Origin: Branchiostoma floridae
Taxonomy: Eukaryota; Chordata; Leptocardii; Amphioxiformes; Branchiostomatidae
NCBI RefSeq assembly: GCF_000003815.2
Contig: NC_049980.1
Span: forward strand, 2,083,727 to 2,147,726
Direction of reading: 5' to 3'
Length of the DNA: 64,000 nt
Of this stretch, positions 35,201 through 46,700 are shown piece by piece; position 1 is the stretch's first letter; every line of letters begins with the position of its first letter. The notes beneath the pieces were generated by a model. It searched no databases and was not told where the DNA came from. It saw only the letters and a program-made list of their open reading frames with translations. A program made the translations under genes and the position numbers.

Positions 35201-38200
35201 CTACCAAAGGCACAATGTTCCTAGAGGGGTCTGGGAGCATGCTCCCCCCAAAAAATAAGAAATCTACCCTCCTGAAATGTTTTTTTTTTTTCGGAATTTG
35301 GAGGTTCTGGTGTAAATTTTGCTGGTAGACTAAGCAGTTCAACGGCAGTTTATGTTTTGGTGAAAAATTTCAATTTTTAAAAGTATCTTTTGTCCGTCCC
35401 CGAGTATGGAATGGGCAAATTTTTTTCCGTCCCCATCAAAGAATGGAGGGACAGGTGCTGGCAACAACCCTGCACTGTGCCATCTCTACATAAAGATTAC
35501 CTGGCCAGTGTGACAACTTCTGTGTGGTCCATTGGATAATTTTCCTCATTGTCAAAAGCATGAAGAATCCAATCTATAGTGACCTATCCTCATAGACCAG
35601 ACTTTACTGGCCCCCCATCTACAGCAGTTGACTGGGGCAGTGATCTGAGCTAGTGCAAAGAATATAAACTACTGACAGTTGCCTTCCTTGGCTCCTGATT
35701 GGTTCCAACAGTGCCTGTCAACAGTGAAAAAAAAGGTTGGTTGACAGGAACATCCTGATATGAAAAAAGAAATTTCAGGATAGATATGTAGCCTCAGCAC
35801 TAGTGCCCATGAAATTTCTTGATCAAGAAACAGCCTCGACAAACTTTTTTCCTGTAAAAGTTGCCAGTAAATTCTTATAAACAAGATTTTAAGAACTAAT
35901 GTATGTGAACCACAATGTTGCAGCAAAACTTGTCTTCTCCTCACCTCAGTTGCACTGGAACTTGACAGCACAGTTGTTGATAGAGAGTGGCCCCTCTCTA
36001 AAAGGTCATTGAGATCTGTCTCTTGATTGGTCAATCTCACATCTGCTGGCTCCACGGATTGGCTGAAAGATGTGTCGAGGGACGTCTCCATGGTGACAAC
36101 AGTGACTGACTTGTCCACGAGTAGCTTCAGCATCTCCGTCTAAATCAACAGAAGACAACATCAGGAAACGGGGAGGTTTAATACCTGGATTCATGGATTG
36201 CAACGGTCCCATGGTCCCAACTGTTTACAAGCTTTGGTGTGTACTTTTAGTACAATTTTGACTGAAGGCAAACTACTGTCGATACATAAATGTTTATTTT
36301 GGGCATTTTTTGTGGTCAGGCCACTTAACCACAAACTAATTCCATTATCTTGGATTGGAAGCTCATCGGTGTTGGTAGTAATCATAGCACAATGCTAAAC
36401 TTTCTTCCAACACAAAGGTACACATGGATCAAATTTTCAACGGCCACTGTCATGATCACCTTCTTCAGGATCAATATGTCAGAACGTAAACTTGCAAGAG
36501 TTATCCCATTACAGTATGTGACTACAGTATATAGTGCTACCGTGAGCTCAAAACCACATACACTCCATTTTCCTGCTACTGCAAAATCAAATCTCCACAG
36601 ACTTAAGTGCATTTTGCAGTATGCTAAACACTGTATAAGACTCATTGACTGTTGCTGTTTTATTTTCACATCATATATCAATGTCAGACATCAATATATT
36701 GGCCCATAGCAACAAACACACATATGCAGATTAATAAAAGCTACTATTAAAGTCCTGATGCTTTGTCTAAAAGCTTATTCACCAATACAATTTGAGTAAG
36801 TTATTTGTAAGCTCACCTCCAGCTGAGTTTGTGGCAGCTCTAACAGGATGTATTTAGAGCTGCTTCTGCACCGTTGTGCTGTATCTGGGTCCAGCTGGAA
36901 CTTCTCCTGCACTCGTAGGAACACATCTGTACAAGGAAATAAGAAGGCATTGTGTCTAGTAAAATATTGTGGACTAAAATTAAATGAACTGATATACTGA
37001 TTTTTAAATTTAGGGTGTTTTGATAAAATTCATGAAAATTTGCATATTGTGCCATGCAACCTTTTATGGCAAAGCTCTACTCTAAATTCTAGGAAGATAC
37101 ATGCCCAAGTTCTACTTTGTACTTGTACTTGTAAGGAAATAGATTACCTAGTAAAAGGTTACCTAGTAGATGTCTAGCCTATAGAACTACCAGATGTTTC
37201 TACATACATTACTGCGGGTCTAAGAATGTAAAAAAATCAATCCCCCAGGCATTTGGGTTTCAAAATCTGTCACAAATTCTATCTAAGTTGAAAAGGTAAC
37301 AACTCTAAGATTATCTGCATAAATCAAAGTTCAATAACCCTTGTTGCCAAAAATATTCAAAAAAGCATTCAGGTTTCTACTCTGCTCTTTACCTGCTATG
37401 TCAGACACATTACAGTGATCCAGAAACTTGTCATAGGCTTCCCTGATCAGGTGGTAGTCATCCCTGTGGGTGGGGCCTCCTGCTGTTGCTAGGTTACCCA
37501 GCTTGTCTTGAATGAGATGATTGACAGCCTCCAGGACATCACTGGCCTGAACTTCAAATGCTCCAATTTGCTAGAGAGGAGAATGAGAATCATCTTGTTG
37601 TCAATTTTCAAATGGCTGTTAAGAAGTGTAAAATGGTATAGAAAAGGTTGATACACTACATATGAGGGGAAATGTTTGAGATGGTTTTATGTTCACAATT
37701 TCCCAGGTGATCTCTATAATGTTCTCTGAAAATTTTATTTTTCTATCATCTGTCAGCCTTTCACCTTGTTTTGACTGCAAACTAAAAACACTTTATTTTC
37801 TTCCAATGTGAATGGTCAGCCCTCCTGCGGGTCAGATCACCCTCCAACCTTCGGTCGTCAGGTGATCCTACCCGCGGTTGGCTAACCAGTCGAAGAAAAT
37901 AACGAGCTAATTAGATTACAGTCTATATATAGTCATTTCTACCAAGTTTTACAGTCAATCGTACAGACGCAGTTAGATTAAAAAACGCCAGTGGGAGTCG
38001 AATACTCTGCAAAACAGATTTCTTTGTAGCAAAATTGACCATTGTTTTGAGTATCGACTATTCACAAGTTTTCTCATACTGTACCAGGTTCAGGTCTGGA
38101 TCTGGACCTGATCCTGTGGACCTGAACCTGAATTTTCTGTACCAGTACCCACCCCTAGTATTTACAGGTTAACTCATACCTGGGAGTTGAGTTCCGCCAT

Positions 38201-39130
38201 ACACAGCTGCAGGGCTACCAGCTGGTCATCAGGAGTGAGAATGGTTTCCCGTGTGTTCCTCCTGAGCCCCAGACTCCTGTACCACGTCAGGTACACATCC
38301 GTCAGGGACAGTACAGGATGGCTGAGGGAGATGTTCCCACTGTGCACAGGATTTCCTATCACACACAGCTGCTGCTCATCTGTGCAGGTACAGAAGGAAA
38401 CAAGAGTTCTTAGACCACAAAATTGGAGCTTTGCACCTAATTTGAATGTTTGTGCACTGGTGAACCAAGATAAAAGCTCCTTGGGTGAACATGTAATGTA
38501 ATATCTAAAGTATTACTACTAGTCCTTTTGTGCACTAGTAGAGCTCGAGAGCATATTCTTGGCAATAGTTTCAGAAAAAAATGTGAAAGACTTGTACAAA
38601 ATTCTAGGTCAGAATTTCAGATTCAAGTGATGAAGAAAGGCAGTAAGGTTTGCTGTTAGATTCTGATGACATTCTACTCTATATTATGTCAATTTTTTAC
38701 TTCGCATTTAAAAAAACCTTTATGTCAGGTGCTGCTATGCACCTACCCCCCCCCCCCCCCCAAAAAAAAACAACAGCAACAATAATTTCAAGCCCTATCG
38801 GGCCCTGACTGACACGATAGTAGATGCATTTGAGGACATGTACATTGTCATTGTCTGACCATTGCTATAACTGCTTCACACCTACTGTTCATATGCTAAG
38901 CAGTAATTGAGTGAAACACAGAAGTGAATTGTCTATTCAAAAACAACTGACACTTGTCAACCTGGAAAGGCCAGATATACTATATAAAAGAGTTATACAT
39001 AATAATGGAAAACTGCTGTACCGTGTGTGTTGTTGTCAACAAGCTGCTTGACAACAGCATTGAGGAAGACACTACCGTTCTCAGTGTCTGCATTCTCCAG
39101 GTATAAAACACCCCCAGTCATGTTCTCCAT
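29289..39130 (-). CDS. PARPBP: PARPBP / PARI, PCNA-interacting anti-recombinase, 12 coding exons
   Basis: Exons: 39130-39022, 38379-38180, 37570-37393, 36926-36817, 36139-35945, 35111-34947, 34004-33918, 33751-33684, 32638-32467, 31500-31328, 30545-30458, 29723-29289. All phases agree; 659 aa (human 579). PARI binds PCNA and restrains RAD51 recombination in the nucleus. Matching blocks: a PDDQLVALQLCMAELNSQ region near residues 85-102, INIPDRDLDHRAFTELKR (about 291-308), LGGKSYAPSQDNPL (about 330-343), GLSEF after it. The end is a PIP-box, QKKLTTFFRM, preceded by a Lys-rich tail. The start used is the first ATG in exon 39022-39149. An upstream exon (40002-40135) stays open in phase and would add 51 residues, but it carries a CCAAT box and looks like promoter/5'UTR. 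Confidence 0.92.
31519..31889. repeat. 27-bp minisatellite beside a PARPBP splice acceptor
   Basis: About 14 copies of TAGAACATGCCACACAGAAT plus a 7-bp variable end, in PARPBP intron 9. The first unit begins 19 bp from the splice border at 31500/31501. On the minus strand each unit contains GTTCTA, and the unit nearest the acceptor reads TTCTAAAC, a plausible branch point. Confidence 0.9.
31886..32012. mobile_element. 127-bp near-perfect foldback
   Basis: Left arm CAACTGGATATGGTTTTGGA and onward is mirrored by a right arm ending CCATATCCAGTTG, about 48 bp per arm with very few mismatches. It abuts the minisatellite at 31519-31889. Confidence 0.8.
32085..32270 (+). pseudogene. CR1-like LINE 3' remnant
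   Basis: Frame IEWNLSPPSTV and following bases, then AACATAACCAGCTTCTGCC, match the C-terminus and 3'UTR of the LINE at 41903-42680 and the relic at 24828. Degenerate; in PARPBP intron 9. Confidence 0.65.
34070..34372. mobile_element. CAGGGCTTGAAAT MITE, decayed right end
   Basis: Left end CAGGGCTTGAAATACA. The interior is full of TGCAGGTA/TACCTGCA, like the copy at 58885-59224, which it matches in reverse orientation. The right end has diverged. In PARPBP intron 6. Confidence 0.6.
35157..35472. mobile_element. hAT-like MITE, second copy
   Basis: CAGGGTTGTAGCCAGC at the left, GCTGGCAACAACCCTG at the right, flanked by CACTGTAC and CACTGTGC (7 of 8 alike). Same family as 7386-7638. In PARPBP intron 5. 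Confidence 0.7.
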
Positions 39131-40001
39131 GTGTCCAATGATGAATCCTCTGAAAGTACAGGCTGCTGTCAGGAAAATTATTTGTGAAAGAGGTCTTAGA
39201 GTTGAAATTTCAAACTGTAACCAGCTCTGTAGCCATTAGGCAACTGTTCAACATCAGATATGACCAGAGATACTGTACATGCATTTAAGTGCAAGGGGAT
39301 TTAATTTCGGGCCTCAAATCACAAGCTTTTTTTCTTGGATGCTAGACTGTTTCCAGGGCGTGCACAGGCCAGCTCCTCGGTTCTAACTTCTAGTCTAGGG
39401 TTAACATGCTTCCAAGGAATTTATACCACACCCCCTACAAGTAGATAGACCCTGAGAACCAACTAGCCTAGGGGGCTGTGGTAGAATTTCCTTGAGGGCA
39501 TGTTGGCCCCAGAGCCGAGGGCTTGGCCTGTGCATTCCCTGGAAAAAGTCTAGCATCTAGGCTTCTGTGTGAGGAGAAGTTGTTGGTTATGCAGTGGTAT
39601 GCAGGTTATGTTGTCTATCGAGAACACAACATGATATAACGTAGACCTTCAAACGAGGCACTACCAACAGTTTGTGTTTTAAACCAATACTTCATAGTAA
39701 TTAGATGAAAATTGCACAGAAAATCAGAAATTCTGCCTATAAACTGTAGACATACAGGAACAAGGGAAGAAGAAAATTTTATTTTGTGGCCATTTTGCTT
39801 TGTTTGAGACAAGACAACAACAGTAACAAAAGACACAACAGTTTCGACCGTCGTATGAAATTTTGCCGGTATTTTAGCTTGAAAACGACACGAAAAAAAG
39901 AATAAGCCACTTTAGTTACCCTTTAATAAACCAAGAAATGTTTAATTGGATGTCTACCAACAAAAAGAGGTAAAAACAACAGCAGAAACAGAATATCTCA
40001 C

Positions 40002-40080
40002 CTTCTCTCAGCAGAGTGCTCCCGCGGTGAACTTTGACCGAAGTTTAAATTTCGTGCTGCGCTTCCTACCGACCAATCAG
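40002..40080 (-). promoter_or_regulatory. PARPBP 5'UTR exon and inverted CCAAT box
   Basis: A GTGAGA donor at 40001-39996 ends a probable first exon, and GACCAATCAG at 40071-40080 is an inverted CCAAT box for minus-strand transcription. The span is also open in the PARPBP phase, so a longer N-terminus cannot be excluded. Confidence 0.45.
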
Positions 40081-40140
40081 GTGCCGGGACGGTGATCTCG
40101 TTCGTAATCTCGTTCCCATATTTGGGTGTTGCCATATTTG

Positions 40141-40181
40141 GGTACAAATCGTGATAGGAAAGTGCCATCACGATTTGTACC
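40141..40181. repeat. Perfect 15-bp hairpin
   Basis: GGTACAAATCGTGAT, an 11-base loop, then ATCACGATTTGTACC. Upstream of PARPBP. Confidence 0.8.
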
Positions 40182-40209
40182 ATAAAGAAGTATTTGTATA
40201 TAATAAACA

Positions 40210-41560
40210 AACTTAAAAAGTGTCAAGATAGATTTGCTTTGTTTTGAAAGGAAGGCAAGGCATGTCTTGATACAATGGAATACTGGGGATGAAATCTAGA
40301 CAACGCACGATACTGAATGAATATTAAAGAAGAGCAAACTTTCGTGAGCAAAATTGGCTTTAATGAATGAAAAATCATTTTTTTAAGTATGCACAAATTA
40401 TGTTCATGCCATGCTATTTTACGTGGACTTTATCGATATAAACTTTTCGTTCCCGGACTTCGTCCGCGGGGAAGAAGCATCCCCCCATTGAAACTGTACT
40501 CTATGGCCGGTTAACCCCGGCACTCGGCACGTTAGTGTGTTTGTCCAATATACTACCCAAGGTGCCGTCCATGTAGAAATGATACCGGGCACCCATTCAA
40601 AAGTAACCCCATGCAGACACCAACCCACCCCATGCAAAAATGTGTAATACATGAAGTACATGGCGATCTTTAGTACATACAGTTATTGTCTACCAAGGGC
40701 AAAGCGAACCTGAGAAACGGTATTTATAGCATTAATAACTGCACTTATTGTGACTGGCCTTATCATGTAGAAACTGGCTTTAATAATAATATCATATTTT
40801 TTGCATCTACGCTACACTTGTCATCATTGGGATGTCGGGTGATGATGATTATGATGATTATGATAAGTAGAAGCCGTTTAATGCCACTCCCGATTTGCAA
40901 TGCCCAGCACATTTCATGCAGTTATCCGGATGGTGCAACAAAGCGAAGTTATTCAGCTGAGCCGCGTCACTGCGGGACTTTGGGATTCCGTGCAATTAAA
41001 AGAAGTGTGCAGTTATCCGTTGTGCAAGGTGGTCCTCATCGGCCGCCAGTTCCTGACCACATCACGACCATCACTCTGGCTTTCATCGTGATATCAGGTG
41101 GGCTATGAAAGGGGATTTATGATTCACTAAACCAAGAAAATATACCCTTTTTGGGGTCCAATTATATTTTAGACCACACGCCCTGAGTAATATTGAAAGG
41201 AACGAGACCACAAGTCCCCTAACACACACACCGACATATGTACCAATCGGGGGAAGAGGCAGCAGGGGTCCGTCCGTACATGTCATCAGCCTCCACATTT
41301 AATAAGTAATCTTCAAGCAGATGTGTAACAGGCGGGCCGTGTTTGGTGGTGCTTGTGCGCTTTCTACTGACAAATGACTTTTTTTCTGGCAGACGGATAT
41401 CTGTAAAAAGCGTTTTTAACATCCAGAACTTGAAACGCAAAATACTCATACTCTGAAAACTACCCCGACTGCTGTATCGGCTTGATTATCTGAAAGACAT
41501 TATTATAATTACTTCATTGCATATAAACTGTACAAGGTACAATGTATGGTAGAGTCCATT
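40210..41560. other. Intergenic region, no gene seen
   Basis: Contains a truncated relative of the 10293 MITE at 40866-41032 (AGAAGCCGTTTAATG, GTGCAATTAA) and little else I can name. Confidence 0.4.
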
Positions 41561-41569
41561 GCAGTCTTC

Positions 41570-41763
41570 GAACGGGGCTGGTTCGAAAGGGAGTTTGCCG
41601 AGGAAGGGAGTTTGCTGTGAAAGGGAGTTCGCCGTGATATATTTGTACAGCGATTCTGCCCCGTCCCTTTCTCGCCAAACTCCCTTTTCCGGCACAAGAG
41701 AACCCAACCAACGTTGAAAATCGCGAACCAACGCCCTCCCCCTCGATAAAAACCAGCCCCGTT
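41570..41763. mobile_element. MITE with GAACGGGGCTGGTT ends
   Basis: GAACGGGGCTGGTT at the left and AACCAGCCCCGTTC at the right; the interior repeats AAGGGAGTTTGC in both orientations. Similar AACTCC blocks occur at 45255-45300. Confidence 0.55.
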
Positions 41764-41799
41764 CTAAGATTGCAACGGAGTCTAATGTATGGCACCTAC

Positions 41800-42680
41800 T
41801 GGCTCATAACTATCTGTATCTGTATCTATATAGCCGGTATAACCGCCGTTCGGCGTAACACACCAGCTTCGCAGGCACGCGGCGCGGCAGCAGCTGGTTA
41901 TATTACACCGAACTACTCATTACACCTACCTTTTGCACATATATCTGCAAGCGTTCTTTAAAACTACCAAGAGAAGATGCCCCTACTGTACTTGGTGGTA
42001 ACAAATTCCACTCTACGATAGTTCTGGGAAAGTACGAATTTTTGAACACATCAATCCTAGGTTGGTAACTCTGGTATTTGAATGCATGACTGTTTCTTGT
42101 TCTTTTTTGAGCTGGTATTAGATACTTATCAGTTGGTACGTCCACCAGTTTATTGGTCATTTTGTACATCATGGAAAGTCTGGACATTTTCCTTCTATCT
42201 TCAAGTGACATCCACTGCAAATCTGTTTTCATTTTGGTAACACTAGAATCCCTGTTATAGTTGTTTGTGCAGAATCGGGCAGCTTGGTTCTGTACCCTTT
42301 CAAGTTTATCTTTGTCTTTCTTTGTATACGGGTCCCATACTGTAGCGGCATACTCAAGGTTAGGTCTTACTAGTGACGTGTATGCAAGTGATTTTACGCT
42401 GGCTGGGCATGCCCACAAGTTACGTTTGATTACTCCCAATGTCTGTTTAGCCTTGGTTGTTATTTTGTTAACATGGACACCCCACTTCAGCCCAGTTGTT
42501 AATGTAACACCCAGGTATGGGTAGGTTTTTGTGGTTTCTAATGTCTGACCACAAAACTGGTAAGGGGACACTTTTGGTGTTCGTTTGTTCGTTATGTGCA
42601 TGATATAGCACTTATCAGGATTGAACTGCATAAGCCATTTCCTTTGCCATTCTTCCAGGGTGTTCAGATCTACAGTTAAT
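41800..42680 (-). mobile_element. 5'-truncated CR1-like LINE with intact 3' part
   Basis: The minus strand from 42680 to the stop at 41903 is one uninterrupted frame of about 255 codons. It contains the FNPDKCYIMH block after the reverse transcriptase, YLGVTL, NLEYAATVWDPY, and IVEWNLLPPSTVGASSLGSF near the end. It is followed by the 3'UTR block AATATAACCAGCTGCTGCC and a short GATACA-type tail near 41806-41832. The lack of stops over this length suggests a recent insertion. The upstream part of ORF2 is missing. Confidence 0.88.
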
Positions 42681-42689
42681 GATGCTAAT

Positions 42690-43480
42690 CTCCAAAGTTA
42701 AAGTGTGCATGGGTATGTGATGAGTATGGCTTTTACAATCGTTGGGCGAATTCCCAACGTGTAAACAATCTTTAATACAGTTTCCTAATAGGAATAGATA
42801 CTTCATTACTCGCAGACGACGGCTGTACCAATGATTGGCCAACTGTAGAAGTAACAACGAAATGTAAGAAAGGGTCGATGTTGTGGCCCCAGGTTCTTTA
42901 GAATGCTGCACGAGGAACTTTTAAACTACAGGACTAAGAAACACGTACAAGACACAGGTTTGACATTGACACGAACGGGAGCTGCTGAGTTGGGACCCTC
43001 TCTCTGTTCTCTGGCTCAAGCCTCTCTCCCACTGTCTTCCAACTCAACAACCCACTGCTCTTTATTTCAAAATCCCAGACACATATGCAGACACTGTCTG
43101 CTGTCAATGTATATGACAATAATTATGACAGGTACATGTCACCGCTTCGGTAGTTTGTCTCATGCTCATTGCTTCAAAGGATAGAACAAAAGGTAACGCC
43201 TCGTTAGCATTAATCATACAACAATAGCGCTATAGCAGACAGAAACACATCTGGCCACGGAGACGCTCTCCTCAGACAACATACACTATATATAGTCTTG
43301 TTGTGAAGTACGACAGGGCACCACGATTTGTGGTTTGGATAATGGTCCTACTCGGCCGGCTGACTCCCCTAGCGTACTATTGACTCTATTTGTCCAATTT
43401 CTACAATCAGACCACCGAACCACGGAGCCTGGTAGAGGCTAGCTAAAATTATGCCCACGACAAATTATTCGCCCATTTCT
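42690..43480. other. Intergenic, upstream of SLC24A5
   Basis: No exon recognised. GC content and CpG rise from about 43250 toward the SLC24A5 start. Confidence 0.4.
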
Positions 43481-43542
43481 TCCACTCGACCGGCGCGGCA
43501 TGTTTGTTCCATGGAAGACACGGGATCGTAATGTCCAATAAT

Positions 43543-43555
43543 TACGTCATGTGAC
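43543..43555. promoter_or_regulatory. Overlapping CRE-like and M-box motifs
   Basis: TTACGTCATGTGAC contains a CRE-like TTACGTCA and an M-box TCATGTGA. It lies about 160 bp before the SLC24A5 start codon at 43711. In vertebrates MITF acts through TCATGTG boxes on pigment genes; a role here is inference. Confidence 0.35.
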
Positions 43556-43710
43556 GAGCACCCACCCTGTGCCGACCGGCGGATGACCTCTCTGTTATTT
43601 AACTACGGTCCGCAAACATTGTCTGACAATCCCCGCCGCTTCCACGTGACCCTTCTGTGTGATTTCTTTAAGCTCTTCTAGGCGGGTGGAATTATCCCTC
43701 AATACGGAAG

Positions 43711-46700
43711 ATGGGAGAGTTCCGGACCGCTTTAAACAGACCAGCACCGCCCGGCCGATGGAATGTCATCGCAGGTGTGTTTTGCCTCACCTGCGTGCGT
43801 TCGGTGACACAAGGAGCCCCTGTGCAAGACGTCAACCCAGGTCTTACCCCGGCCCTTGGATTCGCAGGTGGGTCAAATTTTAAGAAGCTGAAACAGTGAC
43901 GTTCTAAAAATGATCAAGCGAGAAATGCGTCAGACAGACAAGTCAACGTGTTGACGAACTTTGATACCGCATATAACGTTATAACAGTTGTGTCTGACGT
44001 TATGCGTTGGTGTGCACTCTCTGAAAGGTACATGTACACCATGACTATGGCATGTTTTTTCTTGGACAGACCTGAAACATCTAGCCTGGGTCCCATCTTT
44101 GTTGGTTGGTTAGGAAGGCGCCCGGGCTAGAAATATCTTTGATTCTCCCACCATAAGGCGTTTGTCTAATCAAGGACTAATGAGTCTTTCTGTGCCAGGC
44201 ACCGGGAGGCCTGCCCACCCTAACCTGGGACCTCAAAGCTCTCCCATCCCCCACACCCCACGATGCCCCTATTTGGAGGGTAACCCCCAATGTAGATGTA
44301 GATGATGCGTCAATAATTGAAACTACACGTATTAAGTGAGAACCTGACATGCATCAAACATGTTGAAATAAACATGCTACACTACACTACAAGTGAACTT
44401 TGATACCACACATAGAATAACGCAATGTTGTTTTTGTTTGCTCCGTATCTCTACCTGTGTCATATACTTCAGGCAATATTGTCGGCTATTGTTATTATTT
44501 TCTTGATGAAGCAGACAAGTTGTCATGACAAGAAATGTAAATCACATTTCTAAATATCACTGATCCACTGTGACATAACACAGTGAAGTAAAAGTTGACG
44601 AACGACTTTTTCTGTGTAAAGTGTCCGGATCCAACTGTAATGTCCTTCTTAATCTTTAATTTCTTGTAGTTTGACAAACCTTTTCGTGGTATGCACCTTG
44701 AATGAGTGATTTCATTTCACACATAGTTATCACGGTGCTTGGGCTTGCCTTGCCGCTCGTAATAAAAATAAGTGGTTCTCGCCTTGTTATGTTACGTCGA
44801 CGGGCGGTTGCACCGGTAGCATAGCACTGAATGACACAAACAACATACAAATGTACACAATAGGTGATACAGCCAAGGGTGTACCTTTGACCCTTCACCT
44901 TTGGGGGTCCAAACCACAAGGCTGACGACTGTGCGTGACCTTGAGTCTGTGACCTGTCATGTTACCTGTTGTTCCACCTGGCTGTGTACAGAACAACTGG
45001 CGTTAGTCACCGTAAACTTGTACATGTGGCGTTCAACTTCCTCACATGCCTTAAGATCTTAAGACACAACCTGAAATCAGTGTGACCATGGATCACCTGT
45101 TGACGTACTCAGGTGAGTTAGTAAGCTTCTGATGACTGACGAAAGAGGACTCAGTATAGTCGTTTAGAGCCGGGTCTGCCATTGTTTACGACGGAGGAAC
45201 CGAACTGAGAAGGGTTTCCCATTTATTATGCAAACTGCCCCGCTTCGAGGAGGCGCAAAACTCATTCCAAGGCGAACTCCTTCGTCGGCAAACTCCCTTT
45301 AACGCCATTAGAGAAATGAGCGAACGTTGAAACTCGTAAACCAGCACCTGCGACAGAGGATAGTGAAACTCTGGTTTCGGATTCTATACTGTACGCCGGC
45401 GCCAACTGAGTTTTTCCGAGTGGTGAAACGACATCTACCCTATTCTGTTCTCCCCCTCTTGTTGACTTGTTTTCACCATATTTCTACAATTTGCAGGGCG
45501 CAGGCTGGGTTTCTCGGCGGCGCATAACGACTGCGTGCCGCCTGCTATAGAGGAGTTTCCCGCGGACTTCATGACCCAGTACCAGCGGCTGCACCAGGCG
45601 GGAGTCACCATCCACCTGCTGGTGTCGTGCTACATGTTCCTCGCCATCACACTTGTCTGTGATAACTATTTCGTACCCGCATGCGAGGCCATCAGCTACC
45701 GTGAGTACTGAGAACCTTCGTTAGGTTTCATTTTAAACATAACGACATTTTGTTTGTTTGATTCAATTCAGATCTCCATTAGTGACTAATGTCACTATTC
45801 TTCCTGGAGTCCGGGTGAATAATTTAAATCACCGTATGGCTGACGTGGGTCCATTCGGGTGATTTGAAGTAAAACACCAACTCCAGATAGAATGGTTTGC
45901 ATCATATTCTAGTTTTGGGGTAACAATACGTCCCCTTGACAACTTAATGACAGCAGGTAAATTCTATTGCTTCTCTAATTCTATAAGAGATGATGAAGTG
46001 AGCCGTATCCTTACATCTGCTTGAATTGGGAAACACCAGAACCATGGTCACCAACATCAGCCACCAGTCCTGTATGCTGCAAAACCCTAACCTTCTAGCA
46101 AAATCCTAACCCTTAGCAATCTCCAAATGAACCTACAGGGACAAATAATAAATTGCTAGCCATGTTTATCTGTTTGGAGATTTAAGCCAGGCAAAACCCT
46201 GCAGAGGTTTGGAGCTGGCTAACGCTGCATGTATCCCAAATATCTCCTTGGAAATCACATGACTCCTAGTCTCTACCACTCACCTTTGGTTGATGATGAT
46301 TAATAGAAAAGAGTTTCTCTCAGAAATGATTTGCCAATCAATCGTAGAGCCACACCGTGAGTAGGGGAGTCAAGTACCCCCGGGCCCCGGTATTAAAGGA
46401 TGACATCACATTTGCAAACTTGGACCCGTCGGCCGGGCTGTCTGTGGAAATGAAGAATAGAAATGTATTCGTAAAATATACGCAAAAAAACTCCAACGGC
46501 TATTCTCTTTACGTTTTGTGTAGTTTGATGTCTTTTGATATCATGATTTGAAGTGTGACTAACCAACTGTGAAGGGTTTTGTGTTGGTGGATTAGGTAAG
46601 CAAGTAGCGTTTCTGCTAGGCGTTCGAACCCCAGCGATAGAATATGACTTTGGAATTGGGACCGTACGGTTGTGCAGGAAAAGGTAGCGCTCGTGTTTTC

